DNA from: Sinanaerobacter sp. ZZT-01
GTDB taxonomy: Bacteria > Bacillota > Clostridia > Peptostreptococcales > Anaerovoracaceae
DNA: 64,000 nucleotides
Assembly (NCBI RefSeq): GCF_035621135.1
Contig: NZ_CP141728.1
Location: 3,100,001 to 3,164,000, forward strand
Reading direction: 5' to 3'
Positions 36,764 to 45,179 of the stretch are shown one piece after another (position 1 is the first letter of the stretch; the number at the start of each line of letters is the position of its first letter). The notes beneath the pieces are model-generated. The model was not told where the DNA came from, ran no database searches, and saw only the letters and a list, made by a program, of their open reading frames with translations. The position numbers and the translations under genes are program-made.

Positions 36764-37171
36764 ATGGCATTAATGTGGACACAAAATTTAGCAGTTGGTG
36801 TTGATCTAATCGACCAACAACATAAGACATGGTTTGAAAAAGCAGATCAACTATTTGAAGCCGGAAAACAAGGAAAAACAAGCGAGTATATTATGAAAAT
36901 GTTTGACTTTTTAGATGATTATACAAAGACTCATTTTCGTGATGAAGAGAAGTATATGTTAAGTATTAATTATCCAGAGTATAACACGCAGAAGCAGCTG
37001 CATACAGCATTTATCGCAAAATTGGCCGAACTGCGAAAAGAATATGAATCTTCTGGAACGAAGATCAGTGCGGTCATAAATTCAAATCAGTTCATTTTGG
37101 ATTGGTTGGTAAATCATATTTCAAAGCAAGATAAAAAAATTGGAGAATTTGCAAAAACTTTAAATGCTTAA
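36764..37171 (+). CDS. Bacteriohemerythrin
   Basis: 135 residues, single-domain hemerythrin. The di-iron ligands are visible in order: DLIDQQHKTWF, THFRDEEKYM (His and Glu), YNTQKQLHTAFIAKL and LDWLVNHISKQDK (His and Asp). It binds oxygen or senses it, likely protecting an anaerobe's enzymes. GGGG precedes the ATG and a strong terminator follows. Monocistronic. Confidence 0.93.
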   Translation: MALMWTQNLAVGVDLIDQQHKTWFEKADQLFEAGKQGKTSEYIMKMFDFLDDYTKTHFRDEEKYMLSINYPEYNTQKQLHTAFIAKLAELRKEYESSGTKISAVINSNQFILDWLVNHISKQDKKIGEFAKTLNA

Positions 37172-37210
37172 GCGATAATAGGTTTGGTCAAAAAATCCTT
37201 TACGTAAAAG

Positions 37211-37245
37211 AACGGCTCTTATAAAGAGCCGTTCTTACTTTTTTG
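37211..37245. terminator. Bidirectional terminator between hemerythrin and peroxiredoxin
   Basis: AACGGCTCTT-ATA-AAGAGCCGTT, a perfect ten-base-pair stem followed by a T-rich stretch on the plus strand and CTTTTACG on the minus strand. Confidence 0.85.
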
Positions 37246-37275
37246 CATTACAATTTATTCTACCTTACAGCAATC

Positions 37276-37731
37276 TTACGAAATGATCTCCAGCATTGCA
37301 GCCGGATTCTCTGCAGCTTTCACTTTTCCAAATGCTTTTTCAATCACTCCGTCTTGATTAATTAGATAGGTGGTTCGAACCACCCCCATTGATTTTTTTC
37401 CATAAAGATTTTTTTCTTTCCATACATCATATGCTTGTATCGCCTTCAAATCCGGATCGGAAAGTAGTACAAAAGGAAGCTGATATTTTTCTGCAAATTT
37501 AACATGGGATGAGACAGAATCTTTACTGATTCCAATAATCTCTGCACCTTTTTCTTGAAAATGCGGATACAGTTCTGCAAATCCGCAGGCTTGCTTTGTG
37601 CATCCGGGTGTATTATCTCTCGGATAAAAATATAGGATTACCTTCTTCCCTCTAAAATCTGCTAAAGAAATCTCTTTCCCTTCCTTATCTAATAACGTAA
37701 AATCCGGTGCTTTTGTTCCAGCCTCTAACAT
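37276..37731 (-). CDS. bcp: Thiol peroxidase, Bcp/PrxQ-type peroxiredoxin
   Basis: 151 residues. The peroxidatic and resolving cysteines are in FYPRDNTPGCTKQACGF, five residues apart, as in PrxQ. The family start is APDFTLLDKEGKEISLADF, and GVVRTTYLINQDGVI is typical of the C-terminal part. It reduces hydroperoxides with electrons from thioredoxin. It lies 37 bases after yaaA in the same direction, so both may form an oxidative-stress pair. Confidence 0.94.
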   Translation of the reverse strand: MLEAGTKAPDFTLLDKEGKEISLADFRGKKVILYFYPRDNTPGCTKQACGFAELYPHFQEKGAEIIGISKDSVSSHVKFAEKYQLPFVLLSDPDLKAIQAYDVWKEKNLYGKKSMGVVRTTYLINQDGVIEKAFGKVKAAENPAAMLEIIS

Positions 37732-37768
37732 CCGCCCTTTTCTCCTTTCTTATTTAAACAGATACGCT

Positions 37769-38512
37769 CTATTCCTTTATGAATACAAGTTTTTTTTCAT
37801 TCGAAAATTTATTAGTATAATGATACCCTAATCGGTCAAATTTAATGAGCTGAGACAAGTCTTTTATATTATTTTCAGCCATATAGCGAACCATCTCACC
37901 TCTGGCCATCTTTACCTGCGTCCCTTTTTCTATCACTTTTCCATTCTTATACTCACCAAATATACATGTGATAAAGTTCACTTCATCCGACAAATACGCT
38001 TCGATGCACTTGCTGTATTCTTTTGATGCTAAATTCACGATGCAGTCCGTCTCACCCTTCATCTTTTCGTAAATGTGGCTTCCCCAAAAATCATACAAAT
38101 TTTTATAGTCTTCTAATACAACCCTTGTCTGCATTTCGAGGCGATATGGGACAATACCGTCAAACGGCTTCACCATTCCGTAAAAACCCGACAAGATATA
38201 TAAATGCTCTTCTATGTAATCCCAATGCGTATCTTCAAAAACACTGGGTGCCATATACTGATATTGTATACCCTCATAAGCTAATAAGGCAGGCGTTAAA
38301 TTTCTTTGCAGATCCATAGCTTTAAGTCTTTCATAATTTAACTGCGCTATGGAATCATTGCATTTCCAAAGTGTTTTTGCCTCCTCATAGGTTAAACTCT
38401 TTAAATAATCCATAAGGTATTTTGTTTTTTCTAAAAAAGCAGGTAGGTTTCTCACTTCCAAGGAATCAGTTTCCCGCTTCATCTTTTTCGCTGGTGAAAT
38501 TATAATTTTCAA
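37769..38512 (-). CDS. yaaA: Peroxide stress protein YaaA (DUF328)
   Basis: About 247 residues. The family start is KIIISPAKKMKRETDSL, and AYEGIQYQYM, LSGFYGMVKPFDGIVPYRLE and NLASKEYSKCIE follow. In Escherichia coli YaaA limits iron-driven DNA damage during peroxide stress. I place the start at a TTG with GGAG six to seven bases upstream, because this gives the normal N-terminus. An ATG eight codons earlier is also in frame. Confidence 0.9.
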   Translation of the reverse strand: MKIIISPAKKMKRETDSLEVRNLPAFLEKTKYLMDYLKSLTYEEAKTLWKCNDSIAQLNYERLKAMDLQRNLTPALLAYEGIQYQYMAPSVFEDTHWDYIEEHLYILSGFYGMVKPFDGIVPYRLEMQTRVVLEDYKNLYDFWGSHIYEKMKGETDCIVNLASKEYSKCIEAYLSDEVNFITCIFGEYKNGKVIEKGTQVKMARGEMVRYMAENNIKDLSQLIKFDRLGYHYTNKFSNEKKLVFIKE

Positions 38513-38590
38513 AGTTTTCTCCTTCTTCTGCATCATGATTCCATCATCGGCAGCTCACCTGCATCCACTTCCTCGCCATTCAGCATTTTA

Positions 38591-39478
38591 TCAATCTTTC
38601 TTTTTTATGGACCAAAAAAGCTTGTTGTCCACAAAAGTAATTGAAATCTCGCCTAAGTCTTTTAAGTAGGCAAGATAAGAACGAATGGTGCTACCCACTA
38701 GAACATGCTGATTAAAGTCCATCGTCAAACCATATCGGTCAAAAACTGCTTTTAAAAGATCTTCAAAACAAATAGGATTTGAACAAATTTCTTTCAAAGC
38801 TTCAATAACCTCATATACTTTATTTTGATTGATACCTACTAGTTCCGCGATATTCTCGGCAGGTTCTGCATGTGCAGGAATAAATAATTTTCCAGGTAAT
38901 TCTTTTACCATTTTAAGGGTTTCTAAATACGCATTTACATCATACAAAAAGGAAATATGGTATTTTTCTATCACTTTTTCATCCGTCAGGCAATCCGCCA
39001 AAAACCAAATTTCATCCTCTGTTTTTAATGCAGTCATAGAAAACGAATGACCGTCAATTCGAAGCATTGTCATTCCATTTGGAAGAGACTCTTCTGTCAG
39101 CTCCTGAACGGCACTTGGCTGTGCAAGCAAAAACTTGTTCCGTATCTCTTTATACGGATAGCCTCCGTAAAGATATGCAGGTTCTAAAATCGGATACCGA
39201 ATAAAAGCAGTATCTACCCCAGAAGAAAAGATTTTGCATCCAGTCCTTTGCTGCAACAGATTGTTTCCGCCAATATGATCCGCATGCGAGTGTGTGTTGA
39301 TAATCATTTCTAATGTCCAATTATTTGCGTCAAGGATTTTTATAACCTTTTTAGCCGCATCTTTATCGTTGCCACTATCGATTAAGCAAACATTGGTATC
39401 ATCTATTTTATAAATTCCCATTTTTGCAGGACAGTTAATATAATAAGTTTTTGCTCCAACTTGTATTAATTCATACAT
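38591..39478 (-). CDS. Metallo-beta-lactamase-fold hydrolase
   Basis: About 295 residues. The metal motif is INTHSHADHIGGNN, with LADCLTDEKV and FIPAHAEPAENIAELV as later ligand regions. The C-terminal third is a winged-helix-like extension (ICFEDLLKAVFDRYGLTM, then STIRSYLAYLKDLGEISI), which suggests nucleic acid or protein contact. The exact substrate is unknown. AAGGAG lies before the ATG at 39478. Confidence 0.82.
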   Translation of the reverse strand: MYELIQVGAKTYYINCPAKMGIYKIDDTNVCLIDSGNDKDAAKKVIKILDANNWTLEMIINTHSHADHIGGNNLLQQRTGCKIFSSGVDTAFIRYPILEPAYLYGGYPYKEIRNKFLLAQPSAVQELTEESLPNGMTMLRIDGHSFSMTALKTEDEIWFLADCLTDEKVIEKYHISFLYDVNAYLETLKMVKELPGKLFIPAHAEPAENIAELVGINQNKVYEVIEALKEICSNPICFEDLLKAVFDRYGLTMDFNQHVLVGSTIRSYLAYLKDLGEISITFVDNKLFWSIKKKD

Positions 39479-39607
39479 TGCCACTCTTCTCCTTACTTCA
39501 TCAAAAAGGAAGCTTTAACACTCTGCTTTTCACTTATTTACCTTTTATTGTAACATAAATTATATATTTTTTACATGAAATAAAGAGGACTCCTAAATGA
39601 AAAGAGG

Positions 39608-39657
39608 CAAAATAAAAGCCTTGCAAAACAGACCATATTCCATCTTGCAAAGCTTTC
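39608..39657 (-). terminator. Terminator after the interrupted ATPase gene
   Basis: Minus strand AAAGCTTTGCAA pairs with TTGCAAGGCTTT with one G-U pair, followed by TATTTTG. Confidence 0.6.
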
Positions 39658-39686
39658 TGCTTTTTATTATAATTTTATTTTCTAGA

Positions 39687-40514
39687 CTATCTTCTTCGGA
39701 CTTCTTCCAAGACTTCTTGTCTTAATGCTTCAATTTTAGAAAAGTCCATGTTTGGTATATAATTTTGTTCAAGCTTATCATGTTTTGCTTTTGCCTGCTC
39801 CAAACATTGAATTGCTTTTTTAATGTTTTCCTCTAAACCGACTGCATTATCTTCTTTTATCTGCTGCTGGCTTTCATCATATTCTTCATGAATTATATTT
39901 TCCAAAAATATTTTTACTATATTTGCTTCTAACTTGCTTTCATCAATTGGATGAAACGCATTACTTGTAACAAATGCAACTCCAAGGTCAGGAATTAAAA
40001 GATGTTCTAATTTTTTCGATGGGTCCAATGGGCAATAATACTCCTCCACATCATATCCGCGATATAATGCACTTTCTGCAAAAAGATCCAATAGTTTTTC
40101 AGCACCGATTCCAATCGGAGCCTTTATTAAATAAATCTTATTGTAGTCAGATAATAATGTGTCTAGATAATTGACACATCCATTCGGGGTAATACCGCTG
40201 GCAAAATATTTTTTTACTTCTCCCTGTTCTGCACTTAATTCCTTATGGATTAATTCTCGATTGATGATATCTGCTGCCATTTTAAAAAGTTCTTCTTTTC
40301 TAAGTGCTCTTTGATATAAATCATTCAAATTATGATACATGTGCCCTGCTGCACCTAAGTAATGGTATGCGCATCCGAAGAGCATCTTCAAATCTTCCTG
40401 ACACTTTAAAACAGCTTCTTTATTCTTACGAATGCCTTCTTCATTCCAATATTCGCCCAAATGCAAAATCGTATCCACCGCTCCTGGGCTGATTGGATCG
40501 ACAACGTGAGTCAT
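39687..40514 (-). pseudogene. 3' fragment of a PRK06851-like two-domain P-loop protein, cut by the integrative element
   Basis: 275 residues remain of a protein that in relatives has about 365 to 370. The visible start, HVVDPISPGAVDTILHLGEYW, is the family's mid-sequence motif that follows the first P-loop domain, which is missing. The second domain has RKYFASGITPNGCVNYLDTL and a P-loop that is degenerate (KAPIGIGAEKLLDLFAESAL). The break lies at about 40,510, directly beside the serine recombinase stop. The element supplies an ATG with AAGGAACT before it, so a truncated product could still be made. Intact function is not known. Confidence 0.75.
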
Positions 40515-40538
40515 AGTTCCTTATCTATTATCATTGGA

Positions 40539-42110
40539 CTAATACTTCCAATGAATGCGAATTTCTTGCGTACCTTCCTTTTTATTTCTTTCACCAATCT
40601 CAATGAAATCAATGAATTCCTGGGCAATCCTTGTTGTCATCTTATCCGCATTTCTAAATTCCTTCATCTTCTCTAGTAAGACATTTTCTTTCTTTTCTGT
40701 ATCCCCTTTTTCCTCAATCTTTTTTAACAAGCCAGCTTTTTTCTTCATCAAAAGCTCAATCTGTTTACCAAAGGTATCATTAAACTCAACAAATTGTACC
40801 GGAGTAATGATTCCCGCTACTTTGTCCGAATATAAGGACTGCACTACTCTGTTTTTATCAGCTATTTCTTCCTCAACCTTTCGCAGCGTGGTTTTTAAAT
40901 CTTTAGAAACACTTCCTTTGCCCTCAAATTCATCCAATCTCTGTTTTAAAATATCATCACTCGCTTTTTTCAAATAAGTATGTAAATGCTCTAATACTAT
41001 GTTTTCCAATTTATCCAATCGAATGTAATGTCCGGTACAAAGTCCCGCCTTTTTTTCTACTAGGCTGCATCGTAAATATTTATGCTTCTTTTTATTTTTT
41101 CGACTTTCCGGTGTAATCCTTGTCATGGTACTTCCACAATCCATACAGCGTACCTTTCCGGCCAGGGAATAAGGTTCCCCTTTTCCGTCGCTTCGTCGCT
41201 TGGTACTCATCATTGCTTCCACAAGGTCAAAGGTTTCCTGATCAATGATTGCTTCATGGGTATTCTCAACAACAATCCATTCCTCTCTCGGAACAGCGAT
41301 TTGTTTCTTTGACTTGTAGCTAAGCTTGCGATGCACACCTTGAACCATATGACCAAGATACATTTTATTTTTCAGCATTCTTCGGATTGTGGTGCGATTC
41401 CACAAATAATGTTCATCCTTCTGGCTCGCATTGACAAACGTTTCCCCGCAAAGCTTCTTATATAATGTAGGATTTGGTATTCCTTTCTCATTCAAGTCCT
41501 TTGCAATGATTGTCGTTCCTTTTCCTTCCGTGTACATCTGAAAGATATAGCGAACCACTTCTGCTGCAGGTTCATCAATCAAAAGCTTCCCTTTGTTATT
41601 CGGATCTTTTTTCAACCCATATGTAGCATAATTCCCTATATAAATACCATCCCTACGCTTCTTGTCGAACACCACTTTGATATTTTGTGATACATCCTCA
41701 CAATACCATTCATTGATTAAACCATTGATTTGTCTTTGCTTTTTATTTCCGCGATTTTCTGTATCGGCATAATCCGCTACTCCAATAAAGCGAATGTTCC
41801 AAATGGGAAACAAATTATGCAAATACCGCTCAACTACTTCCATATCTCTCGTAAAACGTGACTGACTTTTGCATAGTATCACATCAAATCTGTGTTCCTT
41901 TGCATCCCGAAGCATCTCATTCCATTCGGGCCGATCGCTGTCCAAACCGGACCAATCATCATCCGAATAAATCTTATAGATTTCCCAACCTCGTTCAAAC
42001 GCATAACCTGTAAGAAGGTTCTTTTGATTCTGAATACTTTGCGAATCATCTCCTTCACTTTTGAACTCGTCCTCTTCGGAAAGCCGACAATAAATTGCGA
42101 CTCTTAACAC
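40539..42110 (-). CDS. Large serine recombinase (TndX-like)
   Basis: 523 residues. The resolvase catalytic domain starts RVAIYCRLSEEDEF with the nucleophilic serine, and KSQSRFTRDMEVVERYLH holds the conserved arginines. The recombinase domain (YATYGLKKDPNNKGKLLIDE, then YTEGKGTTIIAKDLNEKGIP) is followed by a zinc ribbon (VRCMDCGSTMTRI, YLRCS, GLCTGHYIR) and a long coiled coil. It integrates and excises the element. The start is GTG with AGGAGG ten bases upstream. Its stop lies only 24 bases from the broken host gene, the usual place for such an enzyme. Confidence 0.95.
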   Translation of the reverse strand: MLRVAIYCRLSEEDEFKSEGDDSQSIQNQKNLLTGYAFERGWEIYKIYSDDDWSGLDSDRPEWNEMLRDAKEHRFDVILCKSQSRFTRDMEVVERYLHNLFPIWNIRFIGVADYADTENRGNKKQRQINGLINEWYCEDVSQNIKVVFDKKRRDGIYIGNYATYGLKKDPNNKGKLLIDEPAAEVVRYIFQMYTEGKGTTIIAKDLNEKGIPNPTLYKKLCGETFVNASQKDEHYLWNRTTIRRMLKNKMYLGHMVQGVHRKLSYKSKKQIAVPREEWIVVENTHEAIIDQETFDLVEAMMSTKRRSDGKGEPYSLAGKVRCMDCGSTMTRITPESRKNKKKHKYLRCSLVEKKAGLCTGHYIRLDKLENIVLEHLHTYLKKASDDILKQRLDEFEGKGSVSKDLKTTLRKVEEEIADKNRVVQSLYSDKVAGIITPVQFVEFNDTFGKQIELLMKKKAGLLKKIEEKGDTEKKENVLLEKMKEFRNADKMTTRIAQEFIDFIEIGERNKKEGTQEIRIHWKY

Positions 42111-42196
42111 TGCAACTATACCTCCTTACCTGACGTATAGCTACTCACCTTATAAATCATATAAAATAAGATAGCTTACTGCAAGCAAAACGACAA

Positions 42197-42328
42197 TTAT
42201 GCAATCTGCTTTATCATTTCCCCCTCTACTGCACTTTTAATAATCTCTGCTAACCGCTCAGCTATTTTTATCTTCTGTTCTTCTTCTGTGACTCGATGAG
42301 TCTCCGTTACAATAAATTTCATCTCCAT
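42197..42328 (-). CDS. Small acidic helical protein upstream of the recombinase
   Basis: 43 residues, preceded by a textbook AAAGGAGG seven bases before ATG. The sequence starts MEMKFIVTETHRVTEEEQKI and ends in GEMIKQIA, a single helix-forming stretch. It lies between the structured region and the recombinase. No family recognised; it could be a small excision or regulatory factor, which is a guess from position. Confidence 0.55.
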   Translation of the reverse strand: MEMKFIVTETHRVTEEEQKIKIAERLAEIIKSAVEGEMIKQIA

Positions 42329-42384
42329 TTTACTTCCTCCTTTTGATTACAATTTCCTAATTCAACATACTCTTATAAATAGTT

Positions 42385-42950
42385 TTATATAACCATTTCC
42401 GTTCTCTAATCTTCGCCATTGTTACACTTAACAACACATAAATACGGCGAAATATTTCGCCGCATATAATCTGCCGTTAAGCAGCCATTATTTATGTTAG
42501 TTTCCAATTTGCCCCGCCCCCGGTAGGCCTACACAAGCCGTTCAGGTACATCTTGATTGTCTCGAAACCTCATCGTTACTTTAATTCAAGCGTTCCATCT
42601 TAAATCATTATCGCAATAGGTAAAACCCTTATCATGCAGTGTTTATCGCTCTCCAGCCTTAATTCTCTTACATCATAGTAAGGAATCAATCACATTAACT
42701 TGCAGGCTGATCTTCGCGCCACTCATTCTTTATACCTTACGATCAAGGTATAAATTGTTTGTCGCTACAATTTAAAACTTCACCTTTCAAGATGCAGCAT
42801 ATTTAATTATCAAGGTTCAGCCTACCTGAGATAAACGATCCAATTTGTCAACTGTATCCATTCAGAGCTTCTGATTGCAATATGTATTCCTACATATACC
42901 TTCAATCAAGGAGCTTTTACAGCTCCTCGGTTCAAGATACATAAAGGAAG
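42385..42950 (-). ncRNA. Candidate large structured non-coding RNA
   Basis: About 570 bases without a gene but dense in perfect or near-perfect hairpins. Examples: AGGAGCT/AGCTCCT (42909 to 42927), ATATGTA-GGAA-TACATAT on the minus strand (42880 to 42897, a GNRA-type loop), TATACCTT/AAGGTATA with a six-base loop (42731 to 42752), AAATTGT/ACAATTT (42752 to 42773), CTTAC/GTAAG (42667 to 42682), CGGCGAAATATTTCGCCG (42445 to 42462) and GTTGTTA/TAACAAT (42418 to 42435). The minus strand is favoured because ssb and the recombinase are on it. Size and setting in an integrative element recall large ornate RNAs such as ROOL or GOLLD, but I could not match it to one. Confidence 0.55.
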
Positions 42951-42958
42951 ATTTTCGC

Positions 42959-43375
42959 TTAAAACGGTATGTCATCGTCTTTATCTAATTCTTCAAATCC
43001 TTCCGGCACACCAAAGTTGTTGCTTAATGCATTTTGTTCAGACGTTGATTGTACTTTTTCGACCCACTCTAAGAATTCCACTCTTTCCGCAACTACATCT
43101 GTTGTATACCTGGTTTCCCCAGACTGTGTTTTATAGCTTCCGGTTTGTATTCTACCTTGAATGCCTACTAATCTGCCTTTTTTTAAGTAACGCTCGCAAT
43201 TTTCAGCTTGTTTTCCGAAAACGATTATCCTTGGAAAATCGGTTTTCTTTTCTGCTCCGTTTCGTACATGTCGATCAATTGCAATTGAAAACGTAGCCAC
43301 TGAAGTTTGCGTTTCCGCTATACTTCGCATCTCCGGATCTCTTGTTAATCTTCCAATCAATACTACACTGTTCAT
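42959..43375 (-). CDS. ssb: Single-stranded DNA-binding protein
   Basis: 138 residues. The OB fold is typical (NSVVLIGRLTRDPEMRSIAE, TDFPRIIVFGKQAENCERYL, GRLVGIQGRIQTGSYKTQSG), and the C-terminal tip ends in DDDIPF, which recruits partner enzymes. The element encodes its own copy for transfer or replication as single strands. AGGAGG lies before ATG. The structured region follows it. Confidence 0.94.
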   Translation of the reverse strand: MNSVVLIGRLTRDPEMRSIAETQTSVATFSIAIDRHVRNGAEKKTDFPRIIVFGKQAENCERYLKKGRLVGIQGRIQTGSYKTQSGETRYTTDVVAERVEFLEWVEKVQSTSEQNALSNNFGVPEGFEELDKDDDIPF

Positions 43376-43416
43376 AATTCCTCCTTTGTTTTTGGTTTAT
43401 TAGAAATATCTATTAC

Positions 43417-43686
43417 TTAACGATCCAAAGACGACTCATTTTTATGTATTTTGTTACTCTGAACCGTTTTAAGATTTATGATAATTGGTTTGTCTAAAAT
43501 ATTTTCAAAAAGGTCATCATTATAATAATTAAATGCTTTTTTAATTTTTATTGCATAAGTTAATGAAGGTTCTCTCTGTCCGTTCTCAATTTTGGTATAA
43601 TGAGATCGTGAGATACCTGCTTTACAAGCAGCCTCAGCTTGTGTATAACCCAACTTTTTTCTTAAGTTTTGTAAAACCCGTCGCAT
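43417..43686 (-). CDS. XRE-family repressor-like regulator
   Basis: About 89 residues: a helix-turn-helix (LRKKLGYTQAEAACKAGISR, then SHYTKIENGQREPSLTYAIK) and a short polar tail. The ATG at 43686 has GGAGGG upstream. It is divergent from a second XRE gene, and three GGAAC-type sites lie between them. The pair looks like a Cro/CI switch that decides between quiescence and excision. Which one is the repressor is not certain. Confidence 0.85.
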   Translation of the reverse strand: MRRVLQNLRKKLGYTQAEAACKAGISRSHYTKIENGQREPSLTYAIKIKKAFNYYNDDLFENILDKPIIINLKTVQSNKIHKNESSLDR

Positions 43687-43702
43687 GAATGATCCCTCCA
43701 TT

Positions 43703-43717
43703 GTTCCCAATCGGAAC
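43703..43717. promoter_or_regulatory. Operator copy 1 (GTTCC-N5-GGAAC)
   Basis: GTTCC-CAATC-GGAAC, perfect dyad, extending to TGTTCC and GGAACA. It overlaps the region just upstream of the minus-strand XRE start. Confidence 0.65.
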
Positions 43718-43736
43718 ATTTTATAGTTACATATTA

Positions 43737-43751
43737 GTTCCTTTTAGGAAC
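43737..43751. promoter_or_regulatory. Operator copy 2 (GTTCC-N5-GGAAC)
   Basis: GTTCC-TTTTA-GGAAC, perfect dyad with the same spacing as copy 1, centred about 34 bases away. Confidence 0.65.
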
Positions 43752-43777
43752 ATTGTCAATACTTTTATACGCATTTT

Positions 43778-43792
43778 GTTGTTTTTGGGAAC
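43778..43792. promoter_or_regulatory. Degenerate operator copy 3
   Basis: GTTGT-TTTTG-GGAAC: the right half is intact and the left half has two mismatches. It is centred about 41 bases from copy 2, towards the plus-strand XRE gene. Confidence 0.4.
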
Positions 43793-43854
43793 ATAAAATG
43801 AATTCTATCTTCGATATCTATATAATTAAGATATTAAAATAGGAGTAACAAAAT

Positions 43855-44253
43855 ATGGAATTTTCATCACGTTTAAAATCTCTTCGAAATGAAAAAGAAC
43901 TAACCCAACAGCAACTATCTTCTGCCATTCAAATTAGCAGATCGACAATAGCAGGGTATGAGAAAAAAAATAAACAGCCAGACTATGAAAAATTATGTTG
44001 CTTGGCTGACTTTTTTGATGTGTCCATAGATTATCTCCTTGGTCGCAGTGACATTCGTAATTTTAATAAAGCAAAATCCGAAACCCCAATTTTAACTCCT
44101 GAACAACAAATGCTTTTAAAACTCTACAACTCTTTAAATGAACTAAATAAAGGTGCAGCTTTAGAACGTATAAAGGTGCTGTTAGAATCACAAGAAGATA
44201 AATTAAAGCAAGAACAGGCTACTGAATTGGGGATATATAAAAAGAACGCATAA
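43855..44253 (+). CDS. XRE-family regulator (CI-like)
   Basis: 132 residues. An N-terminal helix-turn-helix (LRNEKELTQQQLSSAIQISR, then STIAGYEKKNKQPDYEKLCC) is followed by FDVSIDYLLGRSD, the usual end of the DNA-binding domain, and a helical C-terminal part (LKLYNSLNELNKGAALERIK) for dimerisation. AGGAG nine bases before ATG. Divergent from the smaller XRE gene. Confidence 0.87.
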   Translation: MEFSSRLKSLRNEKELTQQQLSSAIQISRSTIAGYEKKNKQPDYEKLCCLADFFDVSIDYLLGRSDIRNFNKAKSETPILTPEQQMLLKLYNSLNELNKGAALERIKVLLESQEDKLKQEQATELGIYKKNA

Positions 44254-44260
44254 CTGACAG

Positions 44261-44288
44261 AAAAAAAACACGCCAGATTTGGCGTGTT
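44261..44288 (-). terminator. Perfect hairpin with U tract on the minus strand
   Basis: AACACGCCA-GATT-TGGCGTGTT, nine perfect base pairs, followed by eight T on the minus strand. The genes on both sides are on the plus strand, so it would stop antisense transcription entering the XRE gene, or it could be a leader hairpin for the next gene. Confidence 0.55.
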
Positions 44289-44347
44289 GGAAATGTGATA
44301 TATGGGGGATTTGGAAACAATATAAATATATAATTGGAGAAATTACA

Positions 44348-45076
44348 ATGAACGATAATACAATTTATGCATTAATCTTTCTCTTAGTATTAATAGTAGT
44401 CTTTAAAATAATTGGAAAATCATGTAAACATAGATATTATAAAAAAAAGATTATACAAGAATCAAGTGAAACACCATTACATAAGTCTAACGATTCTGTA
44501 CCGTTTTCTCACTTTGCATATGAGCCAAAAAAATATTTTTTTTCATCTAACGAATATTTTTTTTATAAAGAGCTCGAAAGAAAATTACCCACTCAGTATA
44601 TTATTTTTCCAAAAGTACGTGTTGGAGATATAGTGAATGTGCGCTCGATTGTAGAATATGATAGGGCTGCATTAAGTAAAGTTACTTCTAAACACTTTGA
44701 TTTTTTAATCATGTCTAAAGATTTTCTCACACTTATTTTAATAGTTGAATTAGATGATAAAAGTCATGATATTAATTCAGCAACAATAAATAGAGATGAA
44801 TTTATAAATGATTTAATTAACAGTAAACCAATGTACTCAAAATTAGAAATTATAAGAGTTAGATGTAAAAAAACTACTAATGGGTTTGATTATACAGAAG
44901 CTGTTAATTCAGTATTAGAAAAACTAAAAAGCTGTTCTATAGAAGCTATCTGTCCTTTATGCCATTCCAAATTAGAAATAAAAACAGGACCATATGGTGA
45001 ATTTTGGGGATGCCCTAATTATTATTCAAAAACAAATCCATGTGATTTTACACATAATTATACAGAGGATAATTAA
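44348..45076 (+). CDS. DUF2726 protein with membrane anchor and zinc ribbon
   Basis: About 242 residues. A single transmembrane helix at the N-terminus (about residues 4 to 20), then a DUF2726 domain of the PD-(D/E)XK-like type (FFYKELERKLPTQYIIFPKV, KHFDFLIMSKDFLTLILIVE, LDDKSHD), then a zinc ribbon like those of topoisomerases (ICPLCHSKLEIKTGPYGEFW, GCPNYYSKTNPC). GGAG eight bases before ATG. In defence contexts such nuclease-like folds can cut DNA, but nuclease action here is inference. Confidence 0.7.
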   Translation: MNDNTIYALIFLLVLIVVFKIIGKSCKHRYYKKKIIQESSETPLHKSNDSVPFSHFAYEPKKYFFSSNEYFFYKELERKLPTQYIIFPKVRVGDIVNVRSIVEYDRAALSKVTSKHFDFLIMSKDFLTLILIVELDDKSHDINSATINRDEFINDLINSKPMYSKLEIIRVRCKKTTNGFDYTEAVNSVLEKLKSCSIEAICPLCHSKLEIKTGPYGEFWGCPNYYSKTNPCDFTHNYTEDN

Positions 45077-45179
45077 TAGATTAGTTATTGACTATCTCGG
45101 AGCCCCTTCTTTTTTTGTGTATATAGCATAATTAAAATAAATATAGAATAGGACTCTTAAAGATTATTTCTAATTTTTA

